DNA of 64,000 nt from Hippopus hippopus (taxonomy: Eukaryota > Mollusca > Bivalvia > Cardiida > Cardiidae). The translations under genes were made by a program, and so were the position numbers. Under the pieces are notes generated by a model, which was not told the origin of the DNA, did no database searches, and saw only the letters and a list, made by a program, of their open reading frames with translations. Positions 1 to 12,517 of the stretch are shown here, one piece after another; position 1 is the stretch's first letter, and each line of letters starts with the position of its first letter. Where the stretch lies: assembly GCA_946811185.2 (NCBI GenBank), contig OX328096.1:20215881-20279880 (forward strand). Reading direction: 5' to 3'.

Positions 1-146
1 ATAATGTTGACAATGAGCATTTCCTCCTTTTCTAAAAGTCTTTTCTGGTCTTGCAAATACTTACCATGTTATTTTAGCCAGATTAAAGTTGTTGTCTGCG
101 AATACTTTTTAACATGACCAAAAGTAGTAAAGGGTTTATCTGTTTA

Positions 147-207
147 TGATGCAGAGATTTGAAGATGAAGAAGACAAGAGAGCCAAATGGTCCAAAATTC
201 AATGTTG
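147..207 (+). CDS. Possible 3'-terminal exon of an unidentified plus-strand gene
   Basis: A TGATGCAG acceptor-like site at 139-146 is followed by an open frame, RFEDEEDKRAKWSKIQCCGI then C, ending in TGA. It sits in non-repeat DNA directly after a MITE end. A second frame in the same stretch ends in NCCS and TAG at 254. Coding-like codons and the acidic/basic mix are suggestive only. The gene is not recognised and the bulk would lie left of the window. Confidence 0.2.
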
Positions 208-414
208 CGGAATATGTTGACAGAGAGAAAAAGACATCTAATTGTTGTAGTTAGCAAAAGTTTTTATTTATAATTGTCAGCTGATTTGGATGTTTGGTTG
301 TGTCTGGCTGTCTGAAATCCATCTTAACAGAATCTTTTGTAAATGAGTTTCAGCTGATGTATTTAATCAAATTTGCCCATTAGCACATCAGCCATTTTAG
401 TGCTAAAAAAGAAA

Positions 415-663
415 GCATTACATTGTGAAAAGGGGGTGTAATTCATCTCCATGATGCATTTTACCAAGCATGACATCACATTATACCCCAATAAAATCCA
501 CTTTGTTTAACAATTGTCTGAATGACGAGGTAGAATTGCAGCAAATTTACAGAAAGTAAAAAATTCGGACCCATGTCAGCTTGCATTGACTACGCAGGCT
601 GACATGGGTCGATACATGTTGCAGGTGCATTCAACCCCCTTTTCACCTAGCATGGTTCAAATG
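415..663. repeat. GAGCC-family hairpin MITE
   Basis: Ends GTGAAAAGGGGGTGTAAT and ACCCCCTTTTCACCTAGCAT are complementary. An internal hairpin pairs GACCCATGTCAGC with GCTGACATGGGTC. Confidence 0.65.
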
Positions 664-1761
664 TAGGGCACATTCTAAGTCTGTATAAAAGATGTAGAAA
701 TTGTGACCCCAATATCTGGCAAAGAAGCTAACTGTAGACCCAATATCAGACTGCACAGAATGTGCATTCTGATCTCAATCTACACCGTTGTTATTAGAAA
801 TCAAATCCAGTACAGCACTATAATGGTTAAATTATTACCTAAAGCTGACTTTTGCCCTTTGAAGCAGATCAATTTTGGAAACATTGTGGAAATGGAGAAA
901 TTTGCTAATTAGGCAGAGTTCATCCATCTTCCACAATGTTTCAGCGTGAATAAATGTATATAACCCTAGTTTGGCTGATTAACACTAATCCAAAAAAAAA
1001 AAAAAAAAAACCCAAACTTGTCTGCTGAAGTTTTGTTGCAAGAGGGAAATGAGTTAAAGAGCTTCTATGGACAGTATAGGTCAGGGTCAGTCTGCTCAGA
1101 AGATTAAATCTGATCTTTGACTCATACTTCCCAATAACTTGTTGATATACTGGATGATTTTCCAGTTAATCATTAAGCTTTTTTGTGGTTAAGACTTGCT
1201 TTTTGGGAAAGCAGGAAATACAGTAATAGTTTGCCCATAGAGCTCTAAGCATAAGTTTAGTTGATTTTCATATGTTGTAGATCAAGATCAGTCTGTCATT
1301 GCTGACAGTGTAGATTGAGATCAGACTGCATAGAACATGCAGTCTGGTCTTGAGGTACACTGCCTGCTATTTTTTGAAATATTTTGGCAAAACTAACACT
1401 GAGAATTGACCATTGAAAATTGCAAAACAATGAATAGAAATCCATGATAATTTTTAAAGAAATCCGTTTCACATGGGTTGTGTACTTTTTCATTTTGTGT
1501 TAACTTGTGAATTCTTTTAAACTATTACCTTGCAATGCACATTTCAACCATCCTTTGGAAGTAGGCCTTTGAAAATATGTTGGGAAAAGGAGAAAATGCT
1601 TGTAATCAGCATTTTCTTCTTTTTCAAAAATGTTAACTTCCCTTTCAAAGACAAATGCCTCCATTTTAGCCACATTTAATTTGTTGTCTGCAAGTGCTTT
1701 CAATTTGGGCATAATTATAATTTTGGTGAGGAGTCTGGTGAAGAGTCGAGTCACTACAATA

Positions 1762-2249
1762 TGAGCCATGCTCAGTGAAAAGGGGGCTTAATGCATCTGC
1801 AAAAAGTATAGACCCAGGTCAGCCTGCACAGTTCCCGCAAGCTGACTTGGGCCAAAAATTTTCACAATTGGTTAATTTTCTTTATGTCAAAGGACACAGT
1901 CTGCCTTATGATAATCTGTTGTTAGACATAATAGATTTTATGGATTCCTAATAATGTAATGGCTTGCTCGGTATGATGCATCATGGAGGTGCATTTAAAC
2001 CTTTACCACATAATCCCGAGTTTTAACGACCCTGAGAAAGAAAGCTTTTGAAAACATTGTGGGAAAAGGAGAAAATGCTGGTAACCAGGATTTTCTCCTT
2101 TTCCCACAATGTTTTCTACCTGTCCCAAAACAAATTTCAATTTTACAGTCACTTTTATTTTGTCGTCTGCTAATGCTTTCAATTTGGACAAGTCTAAAAT
2201 TTTGTGGTTTGGTAAAGAGTTAACCTCCTCCTGCCAAAGCATGGCTCAC
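1762..2249 (+). repeat. GAGCC-family hairpin MITE with a nested piggyBac-like MITE
   Basis: The outer element runs from GAGCCATGCTCAGTG to its complementary end, CAAAGCATGGCTCAC, and carries the hairpin around 1812-1850. A 229-bp piggyBac-like MITE (1995-2223, '+') is inserted at the TTAA inside the right inverted repeat, so the order of insertion is readable. Confidence 0.75.
1995..2223 (+). repeat. piggyBac-like MITE
   Basis: 229 bp between TTAA sites, with one mismatch (GGATTTT) in the right palindrome arm. Nested in the right end of a GAGCC-family element. Confidence 0.85.
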
Positions 2250-2678
2250 TTGTACTATTAACTTCCCATAACCTTGTAGTGAAGTAGTGAATGACTTTAT
2301 ATTCTCCTTGGATAAACTCTTTTATACAATTATATTACTAAATGATTTTTGAGCTAAATGTTTTTTGTGGGCTTCAAATGTTACATTATAGACAATTCTA
2401 ATTTTTTTTTTTTTTTTTTTTCATCTTTAATGAGGTCAGTCTATTGTAAATGAAAAAAGAATTGAAAGTGCGAATAAGGAAAAGGCTGCCATAAATCCTG
2501 GAAAATGCAGTTTTCAAAAGTTGCTGATATGGTTTATGAACAAGAGGGTTTGTCAGAACACCCCCCCCCCCCACCCCGTCACTAAGCAATGATAATTATA
2601 AAATGTTTGTGTTCAGTTGTTTAATAGATTTATCTCTAACTTAAATAAACTTTAATAAAGATGTGAATAAGCTGTATC

Positions 2679-2907
2679 TTAACTCTTTACCAGATTGCAA
2701 AATTTTTTAATTGTCCAAATTGAAATTCTTTGCAGATGACAAATTGAGTGTTATTCAACTGAAGGGATTTGTTTTTGGCGGGGGAGAAAACTTGGAGGGA
2801 GAAAGAGAAATGCTGGTTACTAGCATCAACTCCTTTTCCCGATGTGTTGTTTAATGCCCTTTTCCATTGGGTTTATAAAAGCAAGGAATCGTTTGGTAAA
2901 GGGTTAA
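2679..2907 (-). repeat. piggyBac-like MITE, diverged
   Basis: TTAA-bounded and 229 bp long. The palindrome is degraded (the centre reads GGTTACTAGC), which makes this one of the older copies that still keeps its length. Confidence 0.75.
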
Positions 2908-4902
2908 ATAATATAGTGTGTATATGTATTTTCAGCATGTGTAACATGTGATTCTTTTTTTTTTGCATTAAATATATTTTTTTTGTTCAGTTCTATTTTT
3001 AGGGTAATTTCTAGTCTCTACTTCTCTTTTCTTGTTTCTGTTTATTTATTTTTATTGTTTTGCTATGTAACCCATACAGTGTGTAAAAAGAAAAAAAGAG
3101 GAATTAAAAGTTTCATTTTGTGCAAAAAAAGAACAACAATAGTTAAATATTATTATGGCCATTCTTCTTTTCAGTTAATGTTTTCAAAAGCTGATATAAA
3201 AACCTACAACATAGGTTTAAGTGAAGAAGTTTTTTTTTTTTTTGAAGAGAACTTTTTTTTCGCACTTAGAACTTAATTATTCTTGCTTTTATGCATAAAG
3301 ACCCTGTATATGGTTAGTTAATGGGTCTTTTAAGTACTTTGATGCATGGAGTATTTACCTCTGATGTTCTATTGATGATCAAATTTTTTGCACATTTGTC
3401 ACACATTCTAAAGCATTAAACCTTTACCAAACACTGCTGTAATTCATGATTCTGAGAAAAGCTTTTGAATATAATAATAATTGTTAATCAGCATTTTCTT
3501 CTTTTACCCACAATGTTTTCTTCCTCTCAAAACAAATTTTTCTTCAGTTTTTTTTTCCTCTGCAAATGCTTTTCACATGAATGAGTCCAAAATTTTGTCA
3601 TTTTGGCAAGTTAGAATAAAAGAAAACAGGTGAAGGGTTATTGATTTACTCATATTTATGTATAAGCTTTAACCAGAAATTACGCACTCATAATATCACT
3701 TTTGTATTTTCCAACACTATTCTATAAAAATATGTTGCATGCTTACTCCAGGCAGAATTTGCAGCCCTTGGCTTATTTTTGTATGAGGTCTTACTGCAAT
3801 ACAGCCTTCTTAATCCATAGAGCACCAAATTAACCTAACAGACAATTTCAGTCTAGACAAAAGGCCCAAATAAATGCAATAATATAGACTGCTTTTCTCC
3901 AAAAAATCTCAGCAAAGGAGACAGTGTTGATCAAAGATTAGACTGCATGTTTTGTGCAGTCTGATCTTGATCTTTTCTAGCTACAAAGGCAACTATAGTT
4001 GTGGAAGGTGCTTTATGGATTAATATACACATGTCCATGCCAGTTATGGCTTATTTATTCATAAGGCAGTGAAGCGATACAGGGCTGTCATGGACCTCTT
4101 GTTTTCATATTTTTACCTATATTTAAAAAGTTTCTAAAGCATGTTATAAACCCACCATAATGAAAATGCAAAGTATTACTGTAGTTTTCAGCCTTTAGAA
4201 TATGCTTATTAGATTAATCCAAAATCAAGGTATTGAAAGAACAAAGGAAGCACTGCTAATGGATGGACATGTAGTTTTATAACAAACTTATAATTAGAAT
4301 ATATCATAACATGACAGAAGATGCTTCTGTCATCCTAACTTTCAGCTGCAAATGTAGTGCTTTTTTGTAAAGGAATTTCAAAAATCACAATTTTTGGTTT
4401 AATCTCACATGTATAGAATCACTTATTTTACCTCTACTGCTCCAAGATCTGAAGAACTGGCCATCATATTGTTGTTTACATCCATAGTTTTATCTGCTCA
4501 TCTGTGTGTTGCTAATTTTTGATCTACGCAATAAAAATCTTTCACTCTTTTGAAACTTGTACAAGATTAAAACTTCAAATTGAGTCAACTTTGTATTGTG
4601 CCAACTTTCTTTTTGAAAACATTGTGTAAAATAAGCAATTGCTTGTACAATCAATTACTCCTTTTCCCACAATTTTTTCCATACTACACGTATTTAATAA
4701 AGATACTGTTTCAAATATTCATACTTTGTGTCACATCCAACAGTTTTCTGTTTCTCAAAGAACAACCTGTGTAGCAAGGGATTCTTTTCATATGAGTAAC
4801 ATACTATAGTGCGCAAACCTGTCAAATTATTAGATTATTTTATTGTTTCTCAGGTGTATAGGATCAAAAACATACAAAAACATTTTCCAACTTTCAGTTA
4901 TA

Positions 4903-5108
4903 AAATAACTTCAGAGCTCCAGATAGAGGGAGTGATTTTGATTTCAAAATTGAAGATATTAATTATTCTCTACCAAACCCCATGTTATGGGTACTCATCA
5001 GAACCGTCTCATTGAGACGATTCTAATGAGTACCCACAACATAGGGTTTGGAAGAGAAATAATGGATTTAGAATACCATCACTCCCTGTTATGTGGAACT
5101 CTGAACCT
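4903..5108. repeat. Foldback element (~205 bp, arms ~100 bp)
   Basis: The two halves are near-complementary over about 100 bases. For example GGGTACTCATCAGAACCGTC and GACGATTCTAATGAGTACCC flank the centre, and GAGGGAGTGAT pairs with ATCACTCCCTG further out. No coding capacity. The family is not recognised. Confidence 0.75.
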
Positions 5109-5210
5109 CTGTTACGTTTGCTCTTGCAAGTGTTTTACATTCAGACCTTGATCATTTAATTTGCTTTGTATCCAAGTAATTGAGCCTTTAAGATTTTGTA
5201 TTTTATAAAA

Positions 5211-5440
5211 TTTATCTCTTCACCAAACGACAAATTTTTGGACTGGACCAAATTCAAAGCATCTGCAGACAACAAATGAAATCTTGTTGATATGATGATT
5301 TCTGACTTTGATAAGGTAGAAAATATTGTGGGAAAAGGAGAAAATGCTGGTTACCAGCATTTTCTCCTTTTCCAACAATGTTTTCAATAGGCTTCTTTCT
5401 CAGGGTCGTTAAAAGTCGGGATTGTGTGGTAAAGAGTTAA
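5211..5440 (-). repeat. piggyBac-like MITE
   Basis: Well preserved palindrome at 5327-5387. The right end is TTAA and the left has decayed to TTAT. Confidence 0.8.
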
Positions 5441-7652
5441 AGAATGACTAGTTTTTTCACTGCCGATAGATGCTTTCAGATGCAAGTGAAGCAGACGAGT
5501 GTTTGAAAAACCTTCATCTTGCGATTAATTGACCCTTAACAAATTACTAGTCAAAATTTTAGACTTGTACAAAGTTAAAGAATTTGCAGATGACAAAATG
5601 CAGACAGCTTAAATGATAGGACGTCTTGAAACATTGTGGCTAAAAAGAGTAAATGCTGGCAACCATGATTTTCTCCTTTTTTTTCCACAATGTTTTGATA
5701 AGCTCTTTTTGATTTGATCCAAATTGAGATTTGCAAGATCAAAACTTCCGACTTTCAAATGTATGGAATTATTGTTTTCCCTTCTCAAAAAGAATCAATT
5801 ACATGACCTTTCCCAGATAAATTAAGTCGTTTAAATTGCATTTGTCCTATTCAAATGTTTTCAACTTTGGCAAATCTAAAACTTTGTTGTGGTGAATGTT
5901 AAGGTGTATAATGTTCCTTATTTCTCCCGATACATAAATGATGTTGAAAATGAATGTTTCTTTTACTTACAGTCCAAATACCTGTCAGTGTGCTCTTTTG
6001 ATAATATGTACATAATTTTTGTGAGCTCAGCTGTTTTCCAAGAAAACATCAAGGCATTGTCATAGTCCTGTATTGTCGTCACGCAAAAACTTAGCCATTT
6101 TCACATCTCTCAATATTGAAAATATTTATTTCAAACTAGGGATATATAAAGAGGAATCCATTACTAGAAGGGAAGGTAACAAGACATTTTTGACTTGGTT
6201 AAATCCATACCAAAAGAAAAAAATTGTAGACTTGTCCAAACTGAAAACACTTGCAGGCAGTAAATTTACCTCAAATGTTGGATTTGTCTTAAGAATAGAA
6301 AACATTGTGGGCAAAGGAGAAAATGTGGTTACCACTTTTCCCACAACGTTTTTAAAAACCTTCATCCCTAGGGTTGTTAAAATCTGGAGTTGTTTGTTAA
6401 AAGGGCCAAGCCCTTTTTCAACTTCAACTATTCACTGAAAAAGCAACTGGAGCCAAACATTAGCACCTGTATGCTGTGCTTGTACATGTATTTCTTTTTT
6501 AGTATTTTCAGGGCATTAGATCAGATTTTAAGGGTATTAATGTGGGATTTTTTGGTGAATTTGCAGTAGATAATATAAATTTATTACGAAATACTATGTT
6601 TCAACACGAGGTGTAGGCTTAAAACTTTACTAGAAACCAAATTTTAAATGTTAAGATTTGTCTAAATTAAGAGCAGCTATAGATGACAAGTTAAATGTTC
6701 CCATTGTGGGAAATGTTAAAAATTCTGATCTCTATCTTTTTCTGCTTATCCTACCATGTTTTCAAAAGCCAGATTCCTTGATTTGTTTAAACTGGGTATT
6801 GATTGGTTAAGGGTTAAAACTTATCATTGGTGAAAGTATAGGATTTGTCAGGCAGTCCCAGATTCAATCCTCACCCAAAGCCTTGGGTTTTTCCTTTATA
6901 GCAAGGTACTTCAGAATACCATGCCTAGTAACTGGTGAAACCCAGGACACCCATGAACAGGGTAGCTGTCACCTTGATGTTACTAGAATAATGTTAAAGG
7001 GGGGGGGGGTATTAAACATCACACAATTCATCATATATTACATTATTTCATACTGTATGTACCATGTAGAATAGTTCTTAACAGTCAAGAATCAGTTTGT
7101 GTAACCAATACTGTTTTGATACAATAATTACCAGTCATTTTTGATTGAAAAACCCAGTATAATTTTGAATTTCAAGAGTGGTTATCTGATTGAATAAGAT
7201 TTTTTTTTTTTTTTTAATTTCTGCCAGTTAGAATGATAGTCATATATGACAATTATGTCAGTTTCTATTATAAATCCAATATTTCTCTGGAGTGGTTATA
7301 TGAAGGCTAAAAATTTTTGTCTCGTCCAAATAGAATGTTAGTTTTAGAACACTTTTTGAGTCAAGAATCTGTGTAACCATAACTGTTTCAACAAAATAAT
7401 AACAGATTGTCATCAATTATTAATAAAGTGAATGTAATTTTGAATTTCATGAATGGTTATCTAATCGACTAAGACTTTTTTAGTGCAGCCAATCAGAAAG
7501 CTAGTTCTAGGATGTAGAAATGAAATGGTATTTTGTTTGGTTTGTGATTACAGACTAAACTAAAAGAGTAACTGGCAAGGAAGTAACCAGATTAAAAATT
7601 ATTACGCACAAGCTGATCCAAACTGGTATTCAAAGAAAATGACATTATTTTG

Positions 7653-7866
7653 TTAACCTTTCACCAAATGACAAACTTTAAGACACCGCCATATTGAAAG
7701 TATTTACAGGTGGCAAGTCAAACCTTCAGATGATAAAATTTGTCTTTGAAGAGGTAAAAGACATTATGGGAAAAGGAGAAAATGCTAGGTACCAGTATTT
7801 TCTCCTTTTCCCTCAATGTTTTCAAAAACCTCTTTCGTAAGGGTCTTTAGAACACAGGATTAAAGG
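7653..7866 (-). repeat. piggyBac-like MITE
   Basis: The left end is TTAACCTTTCACC. The palindrome centre is altered to GCTAGGTACCAG, and the right end is decayed. Confidence 0.75.
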
Positions 7867-7950
7867 CCAAAGTTCAAGAGACAAAAAGCATACTTGATTA
7901 TTTCCAATTTGGCACTTATACACTTATTTTGCGTACATGGTGTTATTCCT

Positions 7951-8165
7951 TTAACCCGTTTGGCGCCATAGGTGAAGACAAGGATTTTTGCAGACGGCAT
8001 AGATCAAGATCAGACTGCACGATCTGTGCAGTCTGATCTTTGATCTATACCGACCGTTTGTTTAGTCGAGCCAATCAAGAGAAAAAATCTATCTCAGTTT
8101 CACTGGATTGTTTTTTCAGGTGTCAAAAGTGGTCGAGTTTAAATATTTTGCGCTGAAAGAGTTAA
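7951..8165. repeat. Second TTAA-bounded hairpin MITE family
   Basis: 215 bp from TTAACCCGTTTGGCGCCATA to TTTTGCGCTGAAAGAGTTAA. A central palindrome pairs AGATCAAGATCAGACTGCAC with GTGCAGTCTGATCTTTGATC. Also TTAA-flanked, so probably another piggyBac-type derivative, but unrelated in body sequence to the 229-bp family. Same family as 58329-58541. Confidence 0.75.
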
Positions 8166-8399
8166 CTAGTGCAGATGATACTGGTTTTTCCTTGTTTCCT
8201 GTAAAGTAGTAGTTGACATGAAAAAATGCATATATAACTCTAGTTGAGTATTGTTTTATTGTACTTGTAACTAATTTGCAGAAACTATATTGACAGATTA
8301 AAAGGATAATACTCTGAGACTTGCTTATGTTTTTATAAACCCCTTACAACCCTTAAAGAACTCTTTTAAAATCATACTTGAACAAGAGCGGCAAATTGT

Positions 8400-9480
8400 C
8401 GTAAGATACGCACGTCCCACCGGCAGTTGTTGGGGGGGGATAATAATCGTAAAGGGCAGGTAGAGGAAAATAGTAGTGCAGCAGAAATCATGTAAGTGAT
8501 TAAAATAGGCATGAATGTCTCCTCTAATGTTAAGGAAACATGCATATCAAGTTTCAGGTCATTTCAACATGAAAAGACAAAGTTATATTGTAGAGAAGCG
8601 TGAAAAACTGTAAAAAAAAAAATGAATAGGGAGTAATTCCAAAAGGGCATTAGGTAAGGTTATGGCTCCAGTGCATTGCACTTTTCGTAACTGCAATAAA
8701 CATGTTTACCAAGTCTCAAGTCAATTTGACTTGAGGTGACAAAGTTCCATTCCGGACAAGCAAGAAATACTGTAAAAATGAAGACCAAAGTGGAATTACT
8801 CAAAATCCGCGCTAGGTAGAGTTATTATTCTTGCGCACTGTACTCCGTAATATTGCAACAAACATGCATACCAAGTTTGAAGTCGTTCTGACTTGAGATG
8901 ACAGTTATATTCCGGACAAGCATAAATGCTGTAAAAATGACGATCAAAGGGAAATAACTCGGACAGCACGAGGTAGAGTTACAATTCTTGAGCACTGCAC
9001 TTTCAAATATTGCAACAAATAAGTATACCATATTTCAAGTCATTCCTACTTAAGATGACAAAGTTATGCTCCGGACAAGCAAGAAATGCTATAAAAATGA
9101 AGATCAAAGGGGGAATAACTCAAAATTCATGCAAGGAAGAGTTTTGGTTCTTGTGCACTGCACTTTGTAATTTTTCAACAATCATGCATACCAAATTTGA
9201 AGACGTTCAGACTAGAGATGACAGTTATATTCCGGACAAGCAGAAAATGCTGTAAAGATGACGATCAAAGGGAAATAACTCAAAGACAGCACGAGGTAGA
9301 GTTATGGTTCTTTTGCACTGCACTTTGTATTACTGCAACAAACACAAATGCAAAGTTTCAAGTCAATCGGACTGGAGATGACAAAGTTATGCTCCGGACA
9401 AAGAACTGGACGCCGCCCGCCAACCAGCCCGCCCGCCTGTCCGGACGCCCGTACTCCATGGGTGATCCCATAATACGTCA
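8400..9480. repeat. ~160-bp tandem array with GC-rich end
   Basis: The motif CCGGACAAGC recurs at about 8755, 8914, 9072, 9234 and 9395, a period of 158-162 bases. Each unit carries TGCACTGCACTTT-like and CAAAGGGAAATAACTC-like stretches. The array ends in a GC-rich segment (CGCCGCCCGCCAACC). This matches the general look of bivalve intergenic tandem repeats. Short open frames across it are not genes. Confidence 0.75.
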
Positions 9481-10129
9481 CGTCTTCGATGGGCGTATAA
9501 AAAGGGGAAAATACTGGTAACCGTCATTTTCTCCATTTCCCATCATGTTTTCAAAAGCTATCTACCAGAAGGTTGCAAAAACATAGGAATGTTGTAAAAT
9601 GAACAAATAAGATGGCAAAATATTTAATTTCATATACTTATTTTATTTCCTAAATATTTACATGCATAAATTTCATCATGGTTGGTTTGCACATAAAAAA
9701 CTGTTTGAAAGGCAAAGAAACAAATGAAAAGGAAAACACAATTCAGAGTTGTTACAACCCGCATGAGAAAATCTTTTAAAAACATTGTGGAAAAGGAGAA
9801 AATACTAATAATTGGTTACCAGCATTTTCTCCTTTGCCACCTACAATCTTTTCTGACCTTTCAAAGACAATACAGGGAAAAAGACCATATTTACAAACAC
9901 ATGTTTGCTACTTAGTGTTCAAACACAAATATTTTTTCACTTGCAAATTTTTTCAAACAAAACCTTGGGCTAAGGATTTCAACAAACACTTGCAAGCACT
10001 CCCATATTAAATAAACAATGCCTAGAAGAAATGGTCATCTTTTTACAGATGAGAATAGAAGAACGAATACGAAATAGTATTTGTTGAAAAATATGCAAAA
10101 TGATTCAGGGTACCTAATTTTCTTTACTC

Positions 10130-10358
10130 TTAACCCATTACCACACAATGACGCCTTTTGACGCCCCTAAAAAAGAGGCCTTTTGAAAACATTGTGGGAA
10201 AAGGAGAAAATGCTGGTAACCAGCATTTTCTCCTTTTCCCACAAAGTTTTCTACCCTATCAAAGAAAAGTTGCGTCATTTGAGCCACTATGAAATTGTCG
10301 TCTGCAAATGCTTTCAATTTGGATAGGTCTTAAATTTTGCCGTGTGGTAAAGGGTTAA
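10130..10358 (+). repeat. piggyBac-like MITE, reference copy (229 bp)
   Basis: Full copy used to define the family. It is bounded by TTAA on both sides. The left end reads TTAACCCATTACCACACAA and the right end GTGTGGTAAAGGGTTAA, so the inverted repeat is CCC(T/A)TTACCACACA. The central palindrome is AACATTGTGGGAAAAGGAG, then AAAATGCTGG, one unpaired base, and the exact complement. The short arm left of the palindrome is about 60 bp and the long arm about 110 bp. In this list '+' means short arm first. TTAA targets with CCC-starting ends are the hallmark of piggyBac elements. No coding capacity, so it would need a transposase from elsewhere. Differs at only about five positions from 24827-25055. 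Confidence 0.88.
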
Positions 10359-10906
10359 CCACAACAAAATTTTAAATTGGATCAAATTGAAAGCATTTGA
10401 AGACAACAAATTGACTGTAGCTCAAAAGATGGTTACTGTCTTTGATAGGGTAGAAAACATTGTGGGAAAAAGGAGAAAATGCTGGTCACCAGCATTTTCT
10501 CCTTTTCCCTCCATGTTTTCAAAAGCCTTCTGCTACAATGTTGTTACGAGAAGGAATTGTGTTAAGCAGAGTATACATGCGAGCATAGGACCTGAGGGGA
10601 GTTTTATCAATGGTAGTATGATCTCATCATAAAATCAAATCTTGCAACGATTGTATAAAACAACTTACAGCTGTTTTACTGAAGAGAATGTACAATGTGT
10701 AAAACTTTGATGATCTTTCCAAGAGTGTAATTTTTACAGATGCGCTATATGCTTAAAGATATGCCTATGATGAAAGCAGCCAATTGATAATCGTACAACC
10801 AAATGGAGCATACAATTACAGATCAAATACTACTTCACTCTTTACCAGACCATGAAATTTAGATTTGCAGATGACAAATGGGGCTTAAACGATGGCACTT
10901 GTTTCT

Positions 10907-11135
10907 TTAATCCTTTACCAAACAACAAAATTTTAGACTGGTCCAAAATGAAAGCGTTTGCAGACGATAAATTAAAGGTGGCCAAAATGATGAAATTTGT
11001 ACTTGATATGGTAAAAAACATTGTGGGAAAAGGAGAAAATGCTGGTTAACAGCATTTTCTCCTTTTCCCACATTGTTTTCAAAAGGCTTCTGTTGCTGGG
11101 TTGTTACAAGTCAGGACTGTGTGATCAAGAGTTAA
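10907..11135 (-). repeat. piggyBac-like MITE
   Basis: 229 bp, TTAA-bounded, with an almost perfect palindrome (GGTTAACAG at the centre). Confidence 0.85.
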
Positions 11136-11420
11136 ATGGATAGAAAAGATTGCTGGAAGAGGAGAAAATGCTTAATATTACTAACATTTCCCTCTTTTCA
11201 TGCAATGTCTTCAAAAGCCTTCTTCCCAAGGGTCATAAAAATATGGCATAGTTAAATGCTTAATAGATTTAAATGCTTAACAAACAAATTTAAACACTAA
11301 ACAATCTCCCTTCACATTGTTTTGCCCAAAATGTGACTGACTCAGTTACCATATCACAAAAGTATTTTGCAGCAGATGCCTTTGAAATCATCGAAGTAAA
11401 ATAATTACATGTATGTATAT

Positions 11421-12517
11421 GAGTCATGCTCCCACAAAAGGTGGTTTAACTCTTTACCAGACAAAAAACTAGAGCTGTCACTGAATGTGACTTAATACCT
11501 CCGCCAGCGCTTTGACAGAAACGGGCAATTTAACAAAAAAATTTCTAAGTTCAAGGGGGAGATTACCCTTGAATCATAGGGAGTAGATGATTGAAAACTG
11601 TGTCTTGCATAACTTCATTATACGATCAATACAATAGCAGCAAAACTGTAGGAGGAGTTTGCGACACAAAATTACTAGTATTTTGTACACAGACGGACGG
11701 ACACACGGGCGGACAGATAGGCTGATTCCAGTATACCCACGAAAACATTCGTTTTGCGGGGGGGAATAAATAAAATGTAGACTTGTCCAAAATTGAAAAC
11801 ATTTGCAGACGACTGTTGAAATGGGGCGCAAATGACGGACTTAGTCCAATACAATATGAAAGTTTTGGGAAAAAGGTTGTTGATTGTATGGAGTTTAACG
11901 CCGCTTTCAACATTATTTCAGTTATATTGTGGCAGCCAGTGCACCTATCCATGCTTTCCTGGAGTTTCTTTTACCAGTACTCTGTACAATATTCTTTCCA
12001 AGCCACTGGCTGCTTTCCCACATAACCATCGTGGAAACAACGGTCAGCTGTGAGAGAGGATTGAATCCTGTTGCAATGACCATCATCAATACTCGGAAAG
12101 AAATTGGCCGAGCTGGGGATCGAACCAGTGACCCCGTTCTCAAGTCCTGTACGCTACCAACTGAGCTATGGGGCTTGGCTTGGGAAAAAGGATAAAAATG
12201 CTTAATACTGGGATTATTCCCTGTTTCCACAACGTTTTCAACAGGTTTCTTCCGTGGAGTTACTTAAACTTAGGATTGTGTGGTAAAGGGTTATTACATA
12301 TTGTGATGCACAATACAAATCAATTCATCTATAATTATGGATCCATAAAATCCATTTTGTCAAACAAGTGAATCCTGAGGTAGAATGGTCCTTCGACATG
12401 CAGAAAAAAATTAACAAAAGCACTAAGTTTCAATGCAGGTCTGCGGACTACACAGGCTGATCTGGGCTGATACTCTTTTCAGATGTGTTAACCCTTCTTT
12501 TCACAAAGCATGGCTCA
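11421..12517. repeat. Three-level nested insertion
   Basis: A GAGCC-family element (ends GAGTCATGCTCCCAC at 11421 and AAAGCATGGCTCACATC at 12517) is split at a TTAA by a piggyBac-like MITE (11446-12294). That MITE is itself split by an element starting CTAGAGCTGTCACTG (about 11470-11767) and by a SINE (11877-12179) flanked by direct repeats. Confidence 0.75.
11877..12179 (-). mobile_element. tRNA-derived SINE inside a MITE
   Basis: Reading on the minus strand, a tRNA-like head with box A (TAGCTCAGTTGGTAGCG) and box B (GGTTCGATCCC) is followed by a body and a tail ending near GGCGTTAAACTC. A perfect 12-bp target-site duplication, TTGGGAAAAAGG, lies at 11865-11876 and 12180-12191. The same family recurs near 18345, 25917, 26385, 59447 and 60288. 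Confidence 0.85.

Noticed and set aside
8825..9520. Overlapping open frames of 68-107 codons.
   Set aside because: They lie wholly within the ~160-bp tandem array and repeat with its period.
11626..12230. Open frames on both strands around the nested insertion.
   Set aside because: They read through SINE and TIR-element sequence and have no conserved content.
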